Notes under the pieces: model-generated
What the model saw: the letters and a program-made list of their open reading frames with translations, nothing else
The model's database searches: none
Told to the model about the DNA's origin: nothing
Made by a program: the position numbers and the translations under genes
In this document: positions 7,835 through 17,412 of the stretch, piece after piece
How positions within the stretch are numbered: position 1 is the first letter of the stretch
Layout: each line of letters opens with the position of its first letter
Assembly: GCF_900142925.1 (NCBI RefSeq)
Contig: NZ_FRCN01000006.1
Location: forward strand, 248,001-312,000
Length of the DNA: 64,000 nt
Direction of reading: 5' to 3'
From: Chitinophaga sp. CF418
Lineage (GTDB): Bacteria; Bacteroidota; Bacteroidia; Chitinophagales; Chitinophagaceae

Positions 7835-8377
7835 TTACAGCGTCTCCCAGTTCCTTACCAGCTCACCCAGTAATACCTGTCCTGTGGGCCATTCGCCCAG
7901 GTTGGAATCTGCATTGATATGTCCTTTGGGACCAGCGTTCACAAAGCGGCTTCCCCAGGCATCAGCAAAAGACCTTGCTCTTTCCAGGCTGGCATATTCG
8001 TCGTTCGTGCTGGATACCACAATACTTTTGAAGGGCAGCGGCCCCAATGGAATGGGAGCAAATCCCCGTGCGTCAGCCGGGAATCCGGGGCGCTCGGTAT
8101 CTGCAGGCGCTACCAGGAGGGCACCTTTAATGCTGAGTTTTGTCTGCTGCGCCCAGTAGGCCAGCGCAATACAGCCCAGGCTGTGTGCAGCAATCACTAC
8201 GTCAGGACCTGCTTCTGCCACAGCGTCCTCTATTGTTTTTACCCATTCGGTCATGACCGGGGTGTCCCAGTCTTGTTGATCGATACGTTTATATCCGGAT
8301 GTCTTTTCCCAGATGCTTTGCCAGTGTAATGGGCCTGAGCCATGTAAACCTGGTGCAGTTAATACCTTCACTTCCAT
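7835..8377 (-). CDS. Small alpha/beta serine hydrolase (RBBP9/YdeN family)
   Basis: A 180-residue single-domain hydrolase. The nucleophile Ser lies in IAAHSLGC, a GxSxG-like elbow, the acid in SSTNDEYAS and the His in GPKGHINADS, all in the order and spacing of the RBBP9/YdeN family. Members act on small esters or amides; physiological substrates are mostly unknown. It has no signal peptide. It converges with the arabinose operon and is followed upstream (to the right) by queG on the same strand after a 100-bp gap. Confidence 0.85.
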   Translation of the reverse strand: MEVKVLTAPGLHGSGPLHWQSIWEKTSGYKRIDQQDWDTPVMTEWVKTIEDAVAEAGPDVVIAAHSLGCIALAYWAQQTKLSIKGALLVAPADTERPGFPADARGFAPIPLGPLPFKSIVVSSTNDEYASLERARSFADAWGSRFVNAGPKGHINADSNLGEWPTGQVLLGELVRNWETL

Positions 8378-8481
8378 AAAACAGAAACTTTATAGCACTC
8401 CCTTTAGCAGATAGGTGATGGAATAGTTGTTGGCAATATGAGAATAACAATGTACGCAAAAAAGAACAAAAGGAAATAACC

Positions 8482-9408
8482 TCATCCGTTAATAAAACGC
8501 AAATTTCTACGGATACCGGCATATTTTGATCGTTTCATGGGGGAACGGCGGAAGATCTTCTTAAATTCTTCTTCTGTCAGCTCTTCCCAGTCCTTTGTGC
8601 TGAAGTTGAGGACCTCAGGGATGGGGGTAAATTCAACCGTCTGATTGGGTTTAGAAAAACGATTCCAGGGGCAGACATCCTGGCATACATCACAACCGAA
8701 CATCCAGTTGTCGAACCGGCCCTGCATGTTTTCAGGAATTAAAAGTTCTTTCAGTTCAATCGTAAAGTAGGAAATGCAGCGGCTGCCATCCACCACCCCG
8801 GGCGCTACCAGTGCTTCGGTAGGGCAGGCATCCAGGCAACGTGTACAGGAACCGCAATAGTCACCTACAGGGCTGTCATATTCCAGCGCCAGATCGGTAA
8901 TGAGGGTAGCAATGAAAAAGAAAGAACCCGCCTGTTTATGGATGAGGTTCCCGTTCTTTCCCAGCCATCCCAGGCCGCTTCGCTGGGCCCAGCTTCTTTC
9001 CAGCACAGGGGCAGAGTCTACAAACCCACGGCCGCTTACCTCTCCGAATGCTTCCTGCATACGGGCCAGCAGGGTATTAAGTTTGCCTTTGATAACCTCG
9101 TGATAGTCCTGTCCGTAGGCATATTTGGAGATCTTAGGCGCTTCAGGCTGCTGCGTTTGGGCGGGATAGTAGTTCAGGAGCAGGGTGATGACAGACTGGG
9201 CATTATCTACCAGCTTCCTGGGGTCGACCCGTTTATCGAAATTATTCTCCATATAATGCATGGAGCCATGCATGCCCTTATGCAGCCACTGTTCAAGCCG
9301 GCGCGCATCATCGTCGAGCTGCACCGCCCTGGCTATGCCACAATGGTCAAAGCCCAGATCAGCCGCATGCTGCTTGATGAATGCCGTATATTTCGCTGCG
9401 AGGTTCAT
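8482..9408 (-). CDS. queG: Epoxyqueuosine reductase
   Basis: A 308-residue cobalamin-dependent iron-sulfur enzyme that carries out the last step of queuosine synthesis in tRNA anticodons. Two 4Fe-4S motifs are plain: [16 protein letters not shown] and [11 protein letters not shown]. The N-terminal domain carries LGFDHCGIA and the [13 protein letters not shown] segment usual in QueG. The ATG at 9408 ([15 protein letters not shown]) fits family N-termini; the frame extends 26 codons further upstream without similarity. A TATTTTTG box at 9434-9427 on this strand is a likely -7 promoter element. Confidence 0.94.
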   Translation of the reverse strand: MNLAAKYTAFIKQHAADLGFDHCGIARAVQLDDDARRLEQWLHKGMHGSMHYMENNFDKRVDPRKLVDNAQSVITLLLNYYPAQTQQPEAPKISKYAYGQDYHEVIKGKLNTLLARMQEAFGEVSGRGFVDSAPVLERSWAQRSGLGWLGKNGNLIHKQAGSFFFIATLITDLALEYDSPVGDYCGSCTRCLDACPTEALVAPGVVDGSRCISYFTIELKELLIPENMQGRFDNWMFGCDVCQDVCPWNRFSKPNQTVEFTPIPEVLNFSTKDWEELTEEEFKKIFRRSPMKRSKYAGIRRNLRFING

Positions 9409-9426
9409 GATTGAGTGCAAGTTACA

Positions 9427-9434
9427 CAAAAATA
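9427..9434 (-). promoter_or_regulatory. Candidate -7 promoter box for queG
   Basis: Read on the minus strand this is TATTTTTG, fitting TAnnTTTG, 18 bp before the chosen queG ATG. A TTTG at 9452-9449 lies only 14 bp upstream, shorter than the usual spacer. The position supports the start at 9408. Confidence 0.4.
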
Positions 9435-9507
9435 AAAGTTTGCTATAGCAAAGGTTGGAATATGGTTTTTCCCTTACCTTCATCACAAAATAATCCTTAT
9501 ATCCTGT

Positions 9508-11529
9508 ATGCGTAGCAGATCTATTGTGTTCCCCCTGCAGCTCGTAGCGGCTTGCTTGTTTACACTTACAACATTTTCCCAGACCAGGGACAAGGTCAGA
9601 TTTGGGAAGATCAGTGCGGAGGATTTTACTCCGACATCATTCGAAAAAGATACATCAGCGCATGCGGTTATTCTCGCGGACATAGGTTCTTCGGAGTTCC
9701 AGGTGGAGAGAGACCATTTTGAACTGACTTATAAGCGATTTAAGAGAATAAAGGTGGTGGATAAGAACGGTTACGACGTTGCTACCGAAAATATCCCTCT
9801 TTATATCTCCGGCCAGTCGGAAGAAAAGCTGATTAACCTCAAGGCAGTTGCCTACAACCTGGAAAACGGACAGGTGGTGGAAACAAAAATGGAGAGTAAA
9901 AGCGTCTTCACCGATAAGTTTGACAAGAACCACATTCTAAAGAAGTTTACCGTTCCCGGGGTAAAAGAGGGAACGATCATCGAGTATACCTATTCGGTAA
10001 CTTCTCCTTTCTACTTTAACCTGCAACCCTGGAATTTCCAGGACGAATATCCCTGTCTGCTCAGTGAGTACAGTGTTACTATTCCTGAGATATATGACTA
10101 CGTTTTCCTGAAGCAGGATATCAATAGCCTGCTGGCTGTAAAGACAACTGTTGACAGGCAGACCTATAACGTGACCTATGAATCAAATGGCCCTACCGGC
10201 GCTTCCCAGCATGGCAGTTTTACCGCCAATACGGTAAAAAACGTATGGACAGCCAAGGATATTCCGGCCCTGAAGGAAGAAAGCTATACTACCTCCCTGA
10301 GGAACCATATTACCAGGATAGAATTCCAGTTGTCTGCGATCAAATATCCTGAGTCGCCTATAAAACCAATACTGGGTAACTGGCAGAAATTCTCTGAAGA
10401 ACTGAACAAAGATGAGGATTTCGGTGCAGACCTGAGCAGGAATAACGGCTACCTGGGAGATGTAGTGGACCAACTGACTGATGGCCTGAAAGATGATACC
10501 GCCAAAGCGCGCCGCATCTATAACTATGTGAGGAATAACTTTACCTGCACGGATCATTACGGCTTATATCTCACCAAACCATTAAAATCGGTTTTCACTT
10601 CTCATAACGGTAGTGAAGCAGACATCAACCTGCTGCTGATAGCTATGTTACGCCGTGCAAGGCTGAATGCGGATCCCGTGGTGCTCAGTACGCGTAATCA
10701 TGGCTTTACCCATGAGCTGTACCCGCTTAAATCCCGTTTTAACTATACGATGGCCGCTATTACAGTGGACACACTGACATACTTCCTGGATGCTTCCCGG
10801 CCTTACCTGGGGTTTGGCAGGGTGGATATGGCCTGCTATAACGGTCACGCAAGAATGTTGACTCCGGAATCAGTGCCCGTATATTTCAACCCGGACGACC
10901 TGCTGGAACAGAAGAGTACTTTTGTGATGCTGATGGGTGGAGAAGGGGGCAGCCTTAAAGGAAGCATGCAGCAATATCCCACCTATTTTGAATCCTGCAT
11001 GATCCGTTCTTCCATAAAGGATAAGGGCAAGGATGCTTATTTTAAAGGAAGAGAAAAAGACTTTGCAACTGAAACAGTTATCAGCGGTGTGGAACTGGAG
11101 AACCTGGATGACAATGAAGAAGTATTGAAAATGAAGTACGATTTTGAGATGAAAGCAGATGATGCAGGTATGCTCTATATCAATCCTTTATTTACAGAGG
11201 CAATGCGTAAGAATCCTTTCCGTTCGCAGGAACGCAGATACCCTGTTGAAATGCCCTGTGTGATGGATGAAACCTATACACTTAATCTGACTATCCCTGA
11301 CGGATATGTAGTAGAGGAAATCCCCAAGTCTGCCATGGTGAAATTCAATGAGAATGAAGGGGTGTTCCAGTATCTCATCCAGCAAAGTGAAAATTCTATC
11401 CAATTCCGTTCAAGAATAAAACTGAGCAGGGCTGTGTTTGCGCCGGATGAATATAATTCCCTGCGTGATTTCTTTGATATGATCGTAAAGAAACAATCCG
11501 AACAAATCGTCCTCAAAAGAAAAAGCTAA
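9508..11529 (+). CDS. Secreted DUF3857 protein with degenerate transglutaminase-like domain
   Basis: A 673-residue protein with an N-terminal signal peptide (hydrophobic [18 protein letters not shown]), a DUF3857 beta domain (about 40-290), a transglutaminase-like domain (about 300-420) and a C-terminal beta domain. In the catalytic position where active members have GDCK, this protein has [12 protein letters not shown], so the nucleophile Cys is absent; a downstream STRNHGFTH segment remains. It is therefore probably a binding or structural protein in the periplasm or on the surface. The related gene at 11532 begins 2 bp after its stop, so both are one transcript. True role unknown. Confidence 0.85.
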   Translation: MRSRSIVFPLQLVAACLFTLTTFSQTRDKVRFGKISAEDFTPTSFEKDTSAHAVILADIGSSEFQVERDHFELTYKRFKRIKVVDKNGYDVATENIPLYISGQSEEKLINLKAVAYNLENGQVVETKMESKSVFTDKFDKNHILKKFTVPGVKEGTIIEYTYSVTSPFYFNLQPWNFQDEYPCLLSEYSVTIPEIYDYVFLKQDINSLLAVKTTVDRQTYNVTYESNGPTGASQHGSFTANTVKNVWTAKDIPALKEESYTTSLRNHITRIEFQLSAIKYPESPIKPILGNWQKFSEELNKDEDFGADLSRNNGYLGDVVDQLTDGLKDDTAKARRIYNYVRNNFTCTDHYGLYLTKPLKSVFTSHNGSEADINLLLIAMLRRARLNADPVVLSTRNHGFTHELYPLKSRFNYTMAAITVDTLTYFLDASRPYLGFGRVDMACYNGHARMLTPESVPVYFNPDDLLEQKSTFVMLMGGEGGSLKGSMQQYPTYFESCMIRSSIKDKGKDAYFKGREKDFATETVISGVELENLDDNEEVLKMKYDFEMKADDAGMLYINPLFTEAMRKNPFRSQERRYPVEMPCVMDETYTLNLTIPDGYVVEEIPKSAMVKFNENEGVFQYLIQQSENSIQFRSRIKLSRAVFAPDEYNSLRDFFDMIVKKQSEQIVLKRKS

Positions 11530-11531
11530 AC

Positions 11532-13463
11532 ATGCTAACCTACATGCTAAAGAAGTATGCATACAGTATCTGTTGCTGCGTATGCTTCCTGTTCTTCCTT
11601 ACGCCTGTATTTGCAGGCGACCCGGTGTATCCGGCATTTATGATCCCCGATTCACTGAAGAAAAATGCACATGTGGTGAAACGGATGGAGGAGGTGATCG
11701 TTAAGATCAATGATCCCCGGGATGTAAGGGTGACTACCCACTTTGTAATCACCGTCCTGGATGCGGAAGGAGAGAAGTATGCAAGAGTGACGGAATCGTA
11801 CGACAAACTGAAAGATCTCCGCTCTATTAAAGGTACCCTGTATGATGCCCTGGGGATGCCTATCAAAAAACTGAAACAGAGCGATATACAGGATATGAGC
11901 GGTGTAGGCAGTGAATCGCTGATGACGGATGACAGGTATAAACAGCATGCGTTCTACTACAACGTATATCCGCATACAGTGGAGTACGAAATTGAAGTAA
12001 AATACAATCACTCCTTTTACCTGCCTTACTGGGTGCCGCAGGAAGCGGAGTCTTATGCCGTGCAGCAGAGCAAGCTGGTAGTAACAGCTCCGAAGGATTA
12101 CTTGGTACGTTACCGGAACTTCAATTATAAGGGAGAACCGTTGGTGACCAATGATGGTGGTGACAATACCTATACATGGGAGGTAAAGAACATGGCCGCC
12201 CGGCCGGACGAGCCCTATGCACCAAGATGGTACAAACGTACAACGACTGTCCTGCTGGCGCCTGCTGTTTTTGAAATGCAGCAGTATAAAGGGTCTATGA
12301 ACACCTGGGAGGAGTTCGGCCATTTTTCGTACATATTGAACCAGGGAAGGGATCAGCTACCCGATGGCGTGAAACAAACGGTACATCAGCTGACAGATGG
12401 CCTGAGCCGGGAGGAAAAGATCTCAAAGCTTTATACTTATTTGCAGCAACATACAAGGTATATCAGTGTCCAGCTGGGGATAGGCGGATGGCAGACCTTT
12501 GATGCCAATTATGTGGCTACCAAGGGGTATGGGGACTGTAAAGCACTCTCCAATTACATGTGTGCCCTGCTGAAGGAAGCGGGAGTAAAAGCCTCCTGTG
12601 TACTTGTGTATGCAGGTGAAGACGCTAAAGATGTGACAGAGGCGGGCTTTCCTTCCACCCGTTTTAACCATGTAATTGTTTGTGTGCCTGGCACTAAAGA
12701 CAGCACATGGCTGGAATGTACGAGTAGTTTTCAGCCTGTAGGATACCTGGGTAGTTTTACTGCGGACAGGCCTGTACTGTTTGTGGATGAAACAGGGAGT
12801 AGGCTGGTCCACACCCCGGTGTACACTATGGAACAGAATCAACAGATACGCCACATTAGTGCCACTATTGCAGCAACAGGGGACATGGCGCTAAAGGCGG
12901 ATACACGTTATACAGGTCTGCAACAGGATGACCCGAGTGCGAGGCTGAACGTGCTGACCAGGGAGAAGATCCTGGAACGTCTGAAACAGGCGGGTTACTT
13001 CTCCAGCTATGACGTTAATAGCTATGAGTGCAGGCAATTGAAAGAGTCCCTGCCTGCCATTGATGAACACCTGGAGATTGCTGCCCATAACTATGCTACC
13101 GTTACGGGCAAACGTATGTTCCTGGAACCGAATCTGCTGACTAAAACCGGCAGACGACTAACATCGGATACAGCCCGCAGATCGGATATATACCTGAATG
13201 ATGCCTACCGGGATGTGGATACTGTAAAGATTACCATTCCCGAAGGGTATACGCCGGAGGCAGTGCCCCAACCGGTAACATTACAAAGCATCTTTGGCAC
13301 CTACTCTTCGAAGGTAGCAGTAGACGGCAACGTGATCACCTATATCCGTTCCATAGATCATAAGGGAGGATCTTACCCGGCCTCTGCCTATCCGGAACTG
13401 GAGAAGTTCTATAATGGCATGTATAAAGCCGACAGGGCCAGGATGGTGCTGGTCAAAAAGTGA
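11532..13463 (+). CDS. Secreted DUF3857 protein with transglutaminase-like domain, Cys intact
   Basis: A 643-residue paralogue of the preceding gene with the same layout: signal peptide ending near VFAGDP, DUF3857 domain, transglutaminase core, C-terminal beta domain. Here the papain-like site appears intact: Cys in KGYGDCKALSNYM, His in STRFNHVIV, and an acidic residue near STWLECTSSF. It could cleave or cross-link peptides or cell-wall material in the periplasm, but no substrate is known for these Bacteroidota families. The 2-bp gap to the upstream gene and the dead/active pairing suggest that the two proteins work together. After it comes the pair of CCGGTACCGG sites before clpB. Confidence 0.85.
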   Translation: MLTYMLKKYAYSICCCVCFLFFLTPVFAGDPVYPAFMIPDSLKKNAHVVKRMEEVIVKINDPRDVRVTTHFVITVLDAEGEKYARVTESYDKLKDLRSIKGTLYDALGMPIKKLKQSDIQDMSGVGSESLMTDDRYKQHAFYYNVYPHTVEYEIEVKYNHSFYLPYWVPQEAESYAVQQSKLVVTAPKDYLVRYRNFNYKGEPLVTNDGGDNTYTWEVKNMAARPDEPYAPRWYKRTTTVLLAPAVFEMQQYKGSMNTWEEFGHFSYILNQGRDQLPDGVKQTVHQLTDGLSREEKISKLYTYLQQHTRYISVQLGIGGWQTFDANYVATKGYGDCKALSNYMCALLKEAGVKASCVLVYAGEDAKDVTEAGFPSTRFNHVIVCVPGTKDSTWLECTSSFQPVGYLGSFTADRPVLFVDETGSRLVHTPVYTMEQNQQIRHISATIAATGDMALKADTRYTGLQQDDPSARLNVLTREKILERLKQAGYFSSYDVNSYECRQLKESLPAIDEHLEIAAHNYATVTGKRMFLEPNLLTKTGRRLTSDTARRSDIYLNDAYRDVDTVKITIPEGYTPEAVPQPVTLQSIFGTYSSKVAVDGNVITYIRSIDHKGGSYPASAYPELEKFYNGMYKADRARMVLVKK

Positions 13464-13470
13464 AATAATT

Positions 13471-13516
13471 GCAGTCCGGTACCGGAAATGCTGTAAAAAG
13501 AGCAGTCCGGTACCGG
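13471..13516. promoter_or_regulatory. Two identical palindromic sites before clpB
   Basis: GCAGTCCGGTACCGG occurs at 13471-13485 and again at 13502-13516, 31 bp apart, that is three helical turns on the same DNA face. Each contains the perfect 10-bp palindrome CCGGTACCGG. The pair starts 8 bp after the upstream stop codon and lies about 100 bp before the clpB start, so it may be a regulator operator. It is not a CIRCE element. A structural repeat is the alternative. Confidence 0.45.
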
Positions 13517-13616
13517 TATTTCTGCCAAATTGCCCCCTCTGTTAACCTTGGAGCAGGTTTTGTTGTTCTCTTAAAGACGTTTTTTAGATAACGTTAAAAG
13601 GAGAAAACTAACTGTT

Positions 13617-16241
13617 ATGAATCTGAATAATTTCACAATTAAATCACAGGAGATACTGCAACAGGCGCAGCAATTAGCCTTTAATGGACAGCAACAGGCC
13701 ATTGAGACCGGGCATCTGTTGAAGGCATTGCTGGATGACCAGGAGAGTGCTATAGACTATCTGTTAAAGAAGAATAATGTAAATACCAACTTCCTGTCTA
13801 CAAGACTGGATGAACAAATAAAGAAATACGCCCGCGTTTCCGGAGGGGAAGGCGGACAGGTATTAAGCCGCGATGCCAACAATGCCATGCTGAGAGCTGG
13901 CGCCAGCATCAAGGAATTCAAAGATGAATTTGTTAGTGTAGAACACCTGCTACTGGGTTTACTCGGCGGTAGTGATGATACCGCAAAGCTGCTAAAAGAT
14001 GCGGGTGTAACGGAAAAAGGGTTAAAGGCTGCTATCCTCGAATTACGCAAGGGTAGCACGGTAAACTCCCAAACAGCTGACACCCAGTACAATTCCTTGC
14101 AGAAGTATGCCAAGAACCTCAATGAGCTGGCAAGGGCCGGTAAACTGGACCCGGTGATCGGCCGTGATGAGGAGATCCGCAGAACCCTGCATATTCTTTC
14201 CCGCCGTTCCAAAAACAACCCTATCCTGGTGGGTGAACCCGGTGTAGGTAAGACGGCTATCGTGGAAGGACTGGCGCATCGTATCATCAACGGGGATGTT
14301 CCTGAGAACCTGAGGACCAAAACCATTTATGCGCTGGACATGGGTGCATTAATGGCAGGTGCAAAGTACAGGGGTGAATTCGAAGAAAGACTGAAATCAG
14401 TGATCAAGGAAGTAACTGAAAGTGACGGGCAACTGATCCTCTTCATAGACGAGATCCATACCCTGGTAGGTGCGGGCGCTATGGAAGGAGCAATGGACGC
14501 TGCCAATATCCTGAAGCCTGCGTTGGCGCGTGGTGAGCTTCGTGCCATCGGTGCTACTACCCTGAATGAATACCAGAAATATTTTGAGAAAGATAAAGCA
14601 CTGGAACGCCGTTTCCAGAAGGTAATGGTAGACGAGCCTAACGTGGAAGACGCTATATCCATCCTCCGCGGTCTGAAGGAGCGTTACGAAAGCCATCACC
14701 ATGTACTGATAAAAGATGAAGCGATCATTGCGGCGGTAGAATTGTCAAACCGCTACATTACCGACCGTTTCCTGCCCGATAAGGCTATTGACCTGATAGA
14801 TGAAAGCGCGGCTAAACTCCGCCTGGAAATGAACTCCATGCCGGAGGAACTGGACGAACTGGAACGCCGTATCAGGCAACTGGAAATTGAAAGGGAAGCG
14901 ATCAAACGTGAGAATGACGAAGATAAATTGCGTGAGCTGAATGAGGAGATAGCCAGACTGGGCGAACAACGCAGCACATTTAAAGCAAAATGGCAGGCAG
15001 AGAAGGAGATCGTAGATAAACTGCAGAATGCCAAAGCTGCCATAGAAAACCTGAAACTGGAAGCTGAACAGGCCGAGCGTAACGGGGAGTATGGCAGGGT
15101 AGCAGAGATCCGCTACGGAAAGGTAAAAGAGCAGGAAGAACTGATAACCCGTTACACGGCGGAACTGAACACTATATCCTCCGATCACAAAAGGCTGTTG
15201 AAAGAAGAAGTAGACGCGGAAGACATTGCGGAAAACGTTGCTAAGGCAACCGGTATCCCGGTGTCCAGAATGCTGCAGAGTGAAAGGGATAAACTGCTTC
15301 GCCTGGAGGATGAGCTGCATAAGAGAGTAGTAGGACAGGAAGAGGCGATCATCGCAGTATCTGATGCTATCCGCAGAAGCAGGGCCGGTTTACAGGACCC
15401 TAAACGTCCTATCGGTTCCTTCATATTCCTGGGTACCACCGGTGTAGGTAAAACGGAACTGGCGAAAGCGCTGGCAGAATACCTGTTTGACGACGATTCC
15501 ATGATGACGCGTATTGACATGAGTGAATACCAGGAAAAACATGCTGTGAGCCGTTTGATAGGTGCACCTCCCGGATATGTGGGGTATGATGAAGGCGGAC
15601 AGCTGACAGAAGCAGTAAGGCGTAAGCCTTATTCCGTTGTGTTGCTGGATGAGATAGAAAAGGCGCATCCGGATACTTTTAACATCCTGTTACAGGTACT
15701 GGACGATGGACGCCTGACAGACAATAAAGGGCGTGTGGTGAACTTTAAGAACACCATTATCATCATGACCAGCAACATGGGTAGCCAGATCATCCAGGAG
15801 AATTTTGAAAAGATAAATGAAAAGAACCGTGAGGATGTGGTGGATGCTACCAAGGCCGAAGTGATGAATCTTCTGAGACAGACCATCCGGCCGGAGTTCC
15901 TGAACCGTATAGACGAGGTAATTATGTTCCAGCCATTACTGCGTAATGAAATTAAGGGAATAATTAACATTCAGTTACAGCAGCTGAAGGACCTGGTTGC
16001 ACAAAATGGCATGATATTGGAATTCTCAGACTATGCGATGGAGTATCTCGCCACCCAGGGTTATGACCCGCAATTCGGGGCAAGACCGCTGAAACGGTTG
16101 ATACAGAAAGAGATCATTAACCTGCTGAGTAAAAAGATCCTGGCAGGGGATATTGATAAAAGCAAACCGGTATTGATAGATGTGTTTGACGGAGTTGTAG
16201 TAATAAGGAACAATAATAACCATCATACCGTGAATGCATAA
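13617..16241 (+). CDS. clpB: ATP-dependent disaggregase ClpB
   Basis: An 874-residue Hsp100 chaperone that, with DnaK, pulls proteins out of aggregates after heat or other stress. Order of parts: N-terminal Clp repeat domain (1-145), first AAA+ module with Walker [10 protein letters not shown] near residue 206, the long coiled-coil middle domain (about 405-530, rich in Glu/Arg/Leu), second AAA+ module with GTTGVGKTE near residue 606, and the C-terminal ClpB domain. No ClpP-binding loop is evident, as expected for ClpB. The tail [10 protein letters not shown] is unusual but short. The gene stands alone between a two-site palindrome region and a strong terminator. Confidence 0.97.
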   Translation: MNLNNFTIKSQEILQQAQQLAFNGQQQAIETGHLLKALLDDQESAIDYLLKKNNVNTNFLSTRLDEQIKKYARVSGGEGGQVLSRDANNAMLRAGASIKEFKDEFVSVEHLLLGLLGGSDDTAKLLKDAGVTEKGLKAAILELRKGSTVNSQTADTQYNSLQKYAKNLNELARAGKLDPVIGRDEEIRRTLHILSRRSKNNPILVGEPGVGKTAIVEGLAHRIINGDVPENLRTKTIYALDMGALMAGAKYRGEFEERLKSVIKEVTESDGQLILFIDEIHTLVGAGAMEGAMDAANILKPALARGELRAIGATTLNEYQKYFEKDKALERRFQKVMVDEPNVEDAISILRGLKERYESHHHVLIKDEAIIAAVELSNRYITDRFLPDKAIDLIDESAAKLRLEMNSMPEELDELERRIRQLEIEREAIKRENDEDKLRELNEEIARLGEQRSTFKAKWQAEKEIVDKLQNAKAAIENLKLEAEQAERNGEYGRVAEIRYGKVKEQEELITRYTAELNTISSDHKRLLKEEVDAEDIAENVAKATGIPVSRMLQSERDKLLRLEDELHKRVVGQEEAIIAVSDAIRRSRAGLQDPKRPIGSFIFLGTTGVGKTELAKALAEYLFDDDSMMTRIDMSEYQEKHAVSRLIGAPPGYVGYDEGGQLTEAVRRKPYSVVLLDEIEKAHPDTFNILLQVLDDGRLTDNKGRVVNFKNTIIIMTSNMGSQIIQENFEKINEKNREDVVDATKAEVMNLLRQTIRPEFLNRIDEVIMFQPLLRNEIKGIINIQLQQLKDLVAQNGMILEFSDYAMEYLATQGYDPQFGARPLKRLIQKEIINLLSKKILAGDIDKSKPVLIDVFDGVVVIRNNNNHHTVNA

Positions 16242-16290
16242 TCGCATAGCAATACATTATATTCAAATACGACGATATACAGTTACGAAT

Positions 16291-16320
16291 ACCCGGATAA
16301 TTCTTTATCCGGGTTTTTTT
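16291..16320 (+). terminator. Terminator of clpB
   Basis: ACCCGGATAA/TTATCCGGGT forms a 10-bp perfect stem with loop TTCT, followed by seven T. Confidence 0.92.
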
Positions 16321-16350
16321 ATGCTGTAAGGGAGGCGCGTCATTTTTGCG

Positions 16351-16358
16351 TACTTTTG
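16351..16358 (+). promoter_or_regulatory. Candidate -7 promoter box for guaD
   Basis: TACTTTTG fits TAnnTTTG and ends 16 bp before the ATG at 16375. No -33 TTTG stands at the proper spacing. Confidence 0.4.
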
Positions 16359-16374
16359 AGAACAAAGCAATATT

Positions 16375-16854
16375 ATGATCGGAGAAAGAGAAAAACGGTT
16401 TATGCAGATGGCAGTGGATCTTTCCCGTCAGGGAATGGAGAATGGAGAAGGTGGTCCCTTCGGGGCCATTGTAGTGAGGGGAGAGGAGATTGTTGGCCGG
16501 GGCTGGAACCAGGTGCTGTCTCATAACGACCCTACTGCCCATGCTGAGGTGATGGCTATCCGGGATGCCTGTACCCATTTAGGTACTTTCCAGCTGCATG
16601 ACTGTGAGATCTATACTTCCTGTGAACCTTGTCCTATGTGCCTGGGTGCCATTTACTGGGCCAGACCCCAACGCGTTTATTTTGCCAATACCAAAGAGGA
16701 TGCTGCAGCAATCGATTTTGACGACTCATTCATTTACCAGGAGATCGGAGTGCCTCATGACCTGAAAAAGATCCCTTTTATTGCTTTTCCGTCTGAAGCT
16801 GCTTTAGATGTGTTCAGGGATTGGCAGATAAAGGGGGATAAGACCTTGTATTGA
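16375..16854 (+). CDS. guaD: Guanine deaminase
   Basis: A 159-residue cytidine-deaminase-fold enzyme. Zinc and catalytic residues are His56 and Glu58 (TAHAEVMAIR) and Cys86/Cys89 (PCPMC). The surrounding text (GGPFGAIVV, CEPCPMCLGAIYWARP, DDSFIYQEI) follows Bacillus subtilis GuaD rather than the tRNA enzyme TadA, and the C-terminal tail matches the domain-swapped tail of GuaD. It would turn guanine into xanthine and ammonia for purine salvage. The gene appears monocistronic. Confidence 0.85.
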   Translation: MIGEREKRFMQMAVDLSRQGMENGEGGPFGAIVVRGEEIVGRGWNQVLSHNDPTAHAEVMAIRDACTHLGTFQLHDCEIYTSCEPCPMCLGAIYWARPQRVYFANTKEDAAAIDFDDSFIYQEIGVPHDLKKIPFIAFPSEAALDVFRDWQIKGDKTLY

Positions 16855-16930
16855 TGTTTTAGCGTTTCCGGATGGTAAATACCCTGTGCATTATTACAGA
16901 CGGCATCGGTTCCGTCATCGTATTACGTCA

Positions 16931-16995
16931 TCCCCGGGTTGCACCCCACGCTACAAACCCACGGCTTCTCCGGAGCCGATTGACGTGAATGATTT
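16931..16995 (+). repeat. Dispersed palindromic intergenic repeat, copy B
   Basis: The copy reads TCCCCGGGTTGCACCCCACG, CTACAAAC, then GGCTTCTCCGGAGCC with GATTGACGTGAATGA. It lies between the convergent ends of guaD and the small gene at 17096. The central GGAGCC hairpin has compensating changes relative to copy A (TCTCCGGAG against TCCTAACGGAG), so structure seems kept. Confidence 0.75.
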
Positions 16996-17037
16996 TTTTA
17001 TGCAGATATAATCTGCCAGACTATTTCCCTGACAAAC

Positions 17038-17072
17038 AAAAAAGAGACTGACCCACAGGCCAGTCCCTTTAG
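17038..17072 (-). terminator. Minus-strand terminator after the small secreted-protein gene
   Basis: Read on the minus strand, GGGACTGGC and the complementary GTCAGTC arm form a hairpin that runs into TCTTTTTTG. It lies about 25 bp after the stop of the gene at 17096. Confidence 0.7.
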
Positions 17073-17095
17073 AATCTCTTCGTTGCGCATAAAGA

Positions 17096-17278
17096 CTACT
17101 GAGCTTTAGGAGCAGCTTTTTTGTGCATTTTGTGAGCAGCTTTAGCTGTGTCCGCAGCAGGTTTTTCTGTTTTTGCTTTTTCTTTCTTAACAGGTTTCTG
17201 TGCAGGTGTCTGTGCGAAAACTACAGCACTAACGCTCATAAATACTGCAGCTACAATAAGACTTTTCTTGATGTTCAT
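17096..17278 (-). CDS. Small secreted Lys/Ala-rich protein
   Basis: Sixty codons encode a clear signal peptide (IKKSLIVAAVFMSVSAVVFA, cleavage after AQ) and a 37-residue mature part made almost only of Lys, Ala, Pro, Thr, Glu and His, strongly basic and without predicted fold. It has its own terminator. A protein of the same make-up is encoded at 20139, on the other side of the histidine kinase gene. Such small basic exported proteins are frequent in Bacteroidota but have no established role; binding of acidic polymers or cell-wall material is a guess. Confidence 0.8.
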   Translation of the reverse strand: MNIKKSLIVAAVFMSVSAVVFAQTPAQKPVKKEKAKTEKPAADTAKAAHKMHKKAAPKAQ

Positions 17279-17412
17279 GAGTAATAATTTTTAATTGAGA
17301 GATGAATTATTTCTAATTGCTATGTAAAGATACAACTGCAATAGGGGCCAAATTTGCGGTTTCGGTGAACAGGGATTAACTGTCGTTGAAAAAGGAAAAA
17401 ACGAAGGCCGGG

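Noticed and set aside
14745..15320. 191-codon minus-strand frame over clpB
   Set aside because: Antisense to the ClpB coiled coil; no features.
16351..16374. Complete two-box sigma-ABfr promoter before guaD
   Set aside because: Only the -7 box matches; the TTTG at 16345 is far too close to serve as a -33 element.
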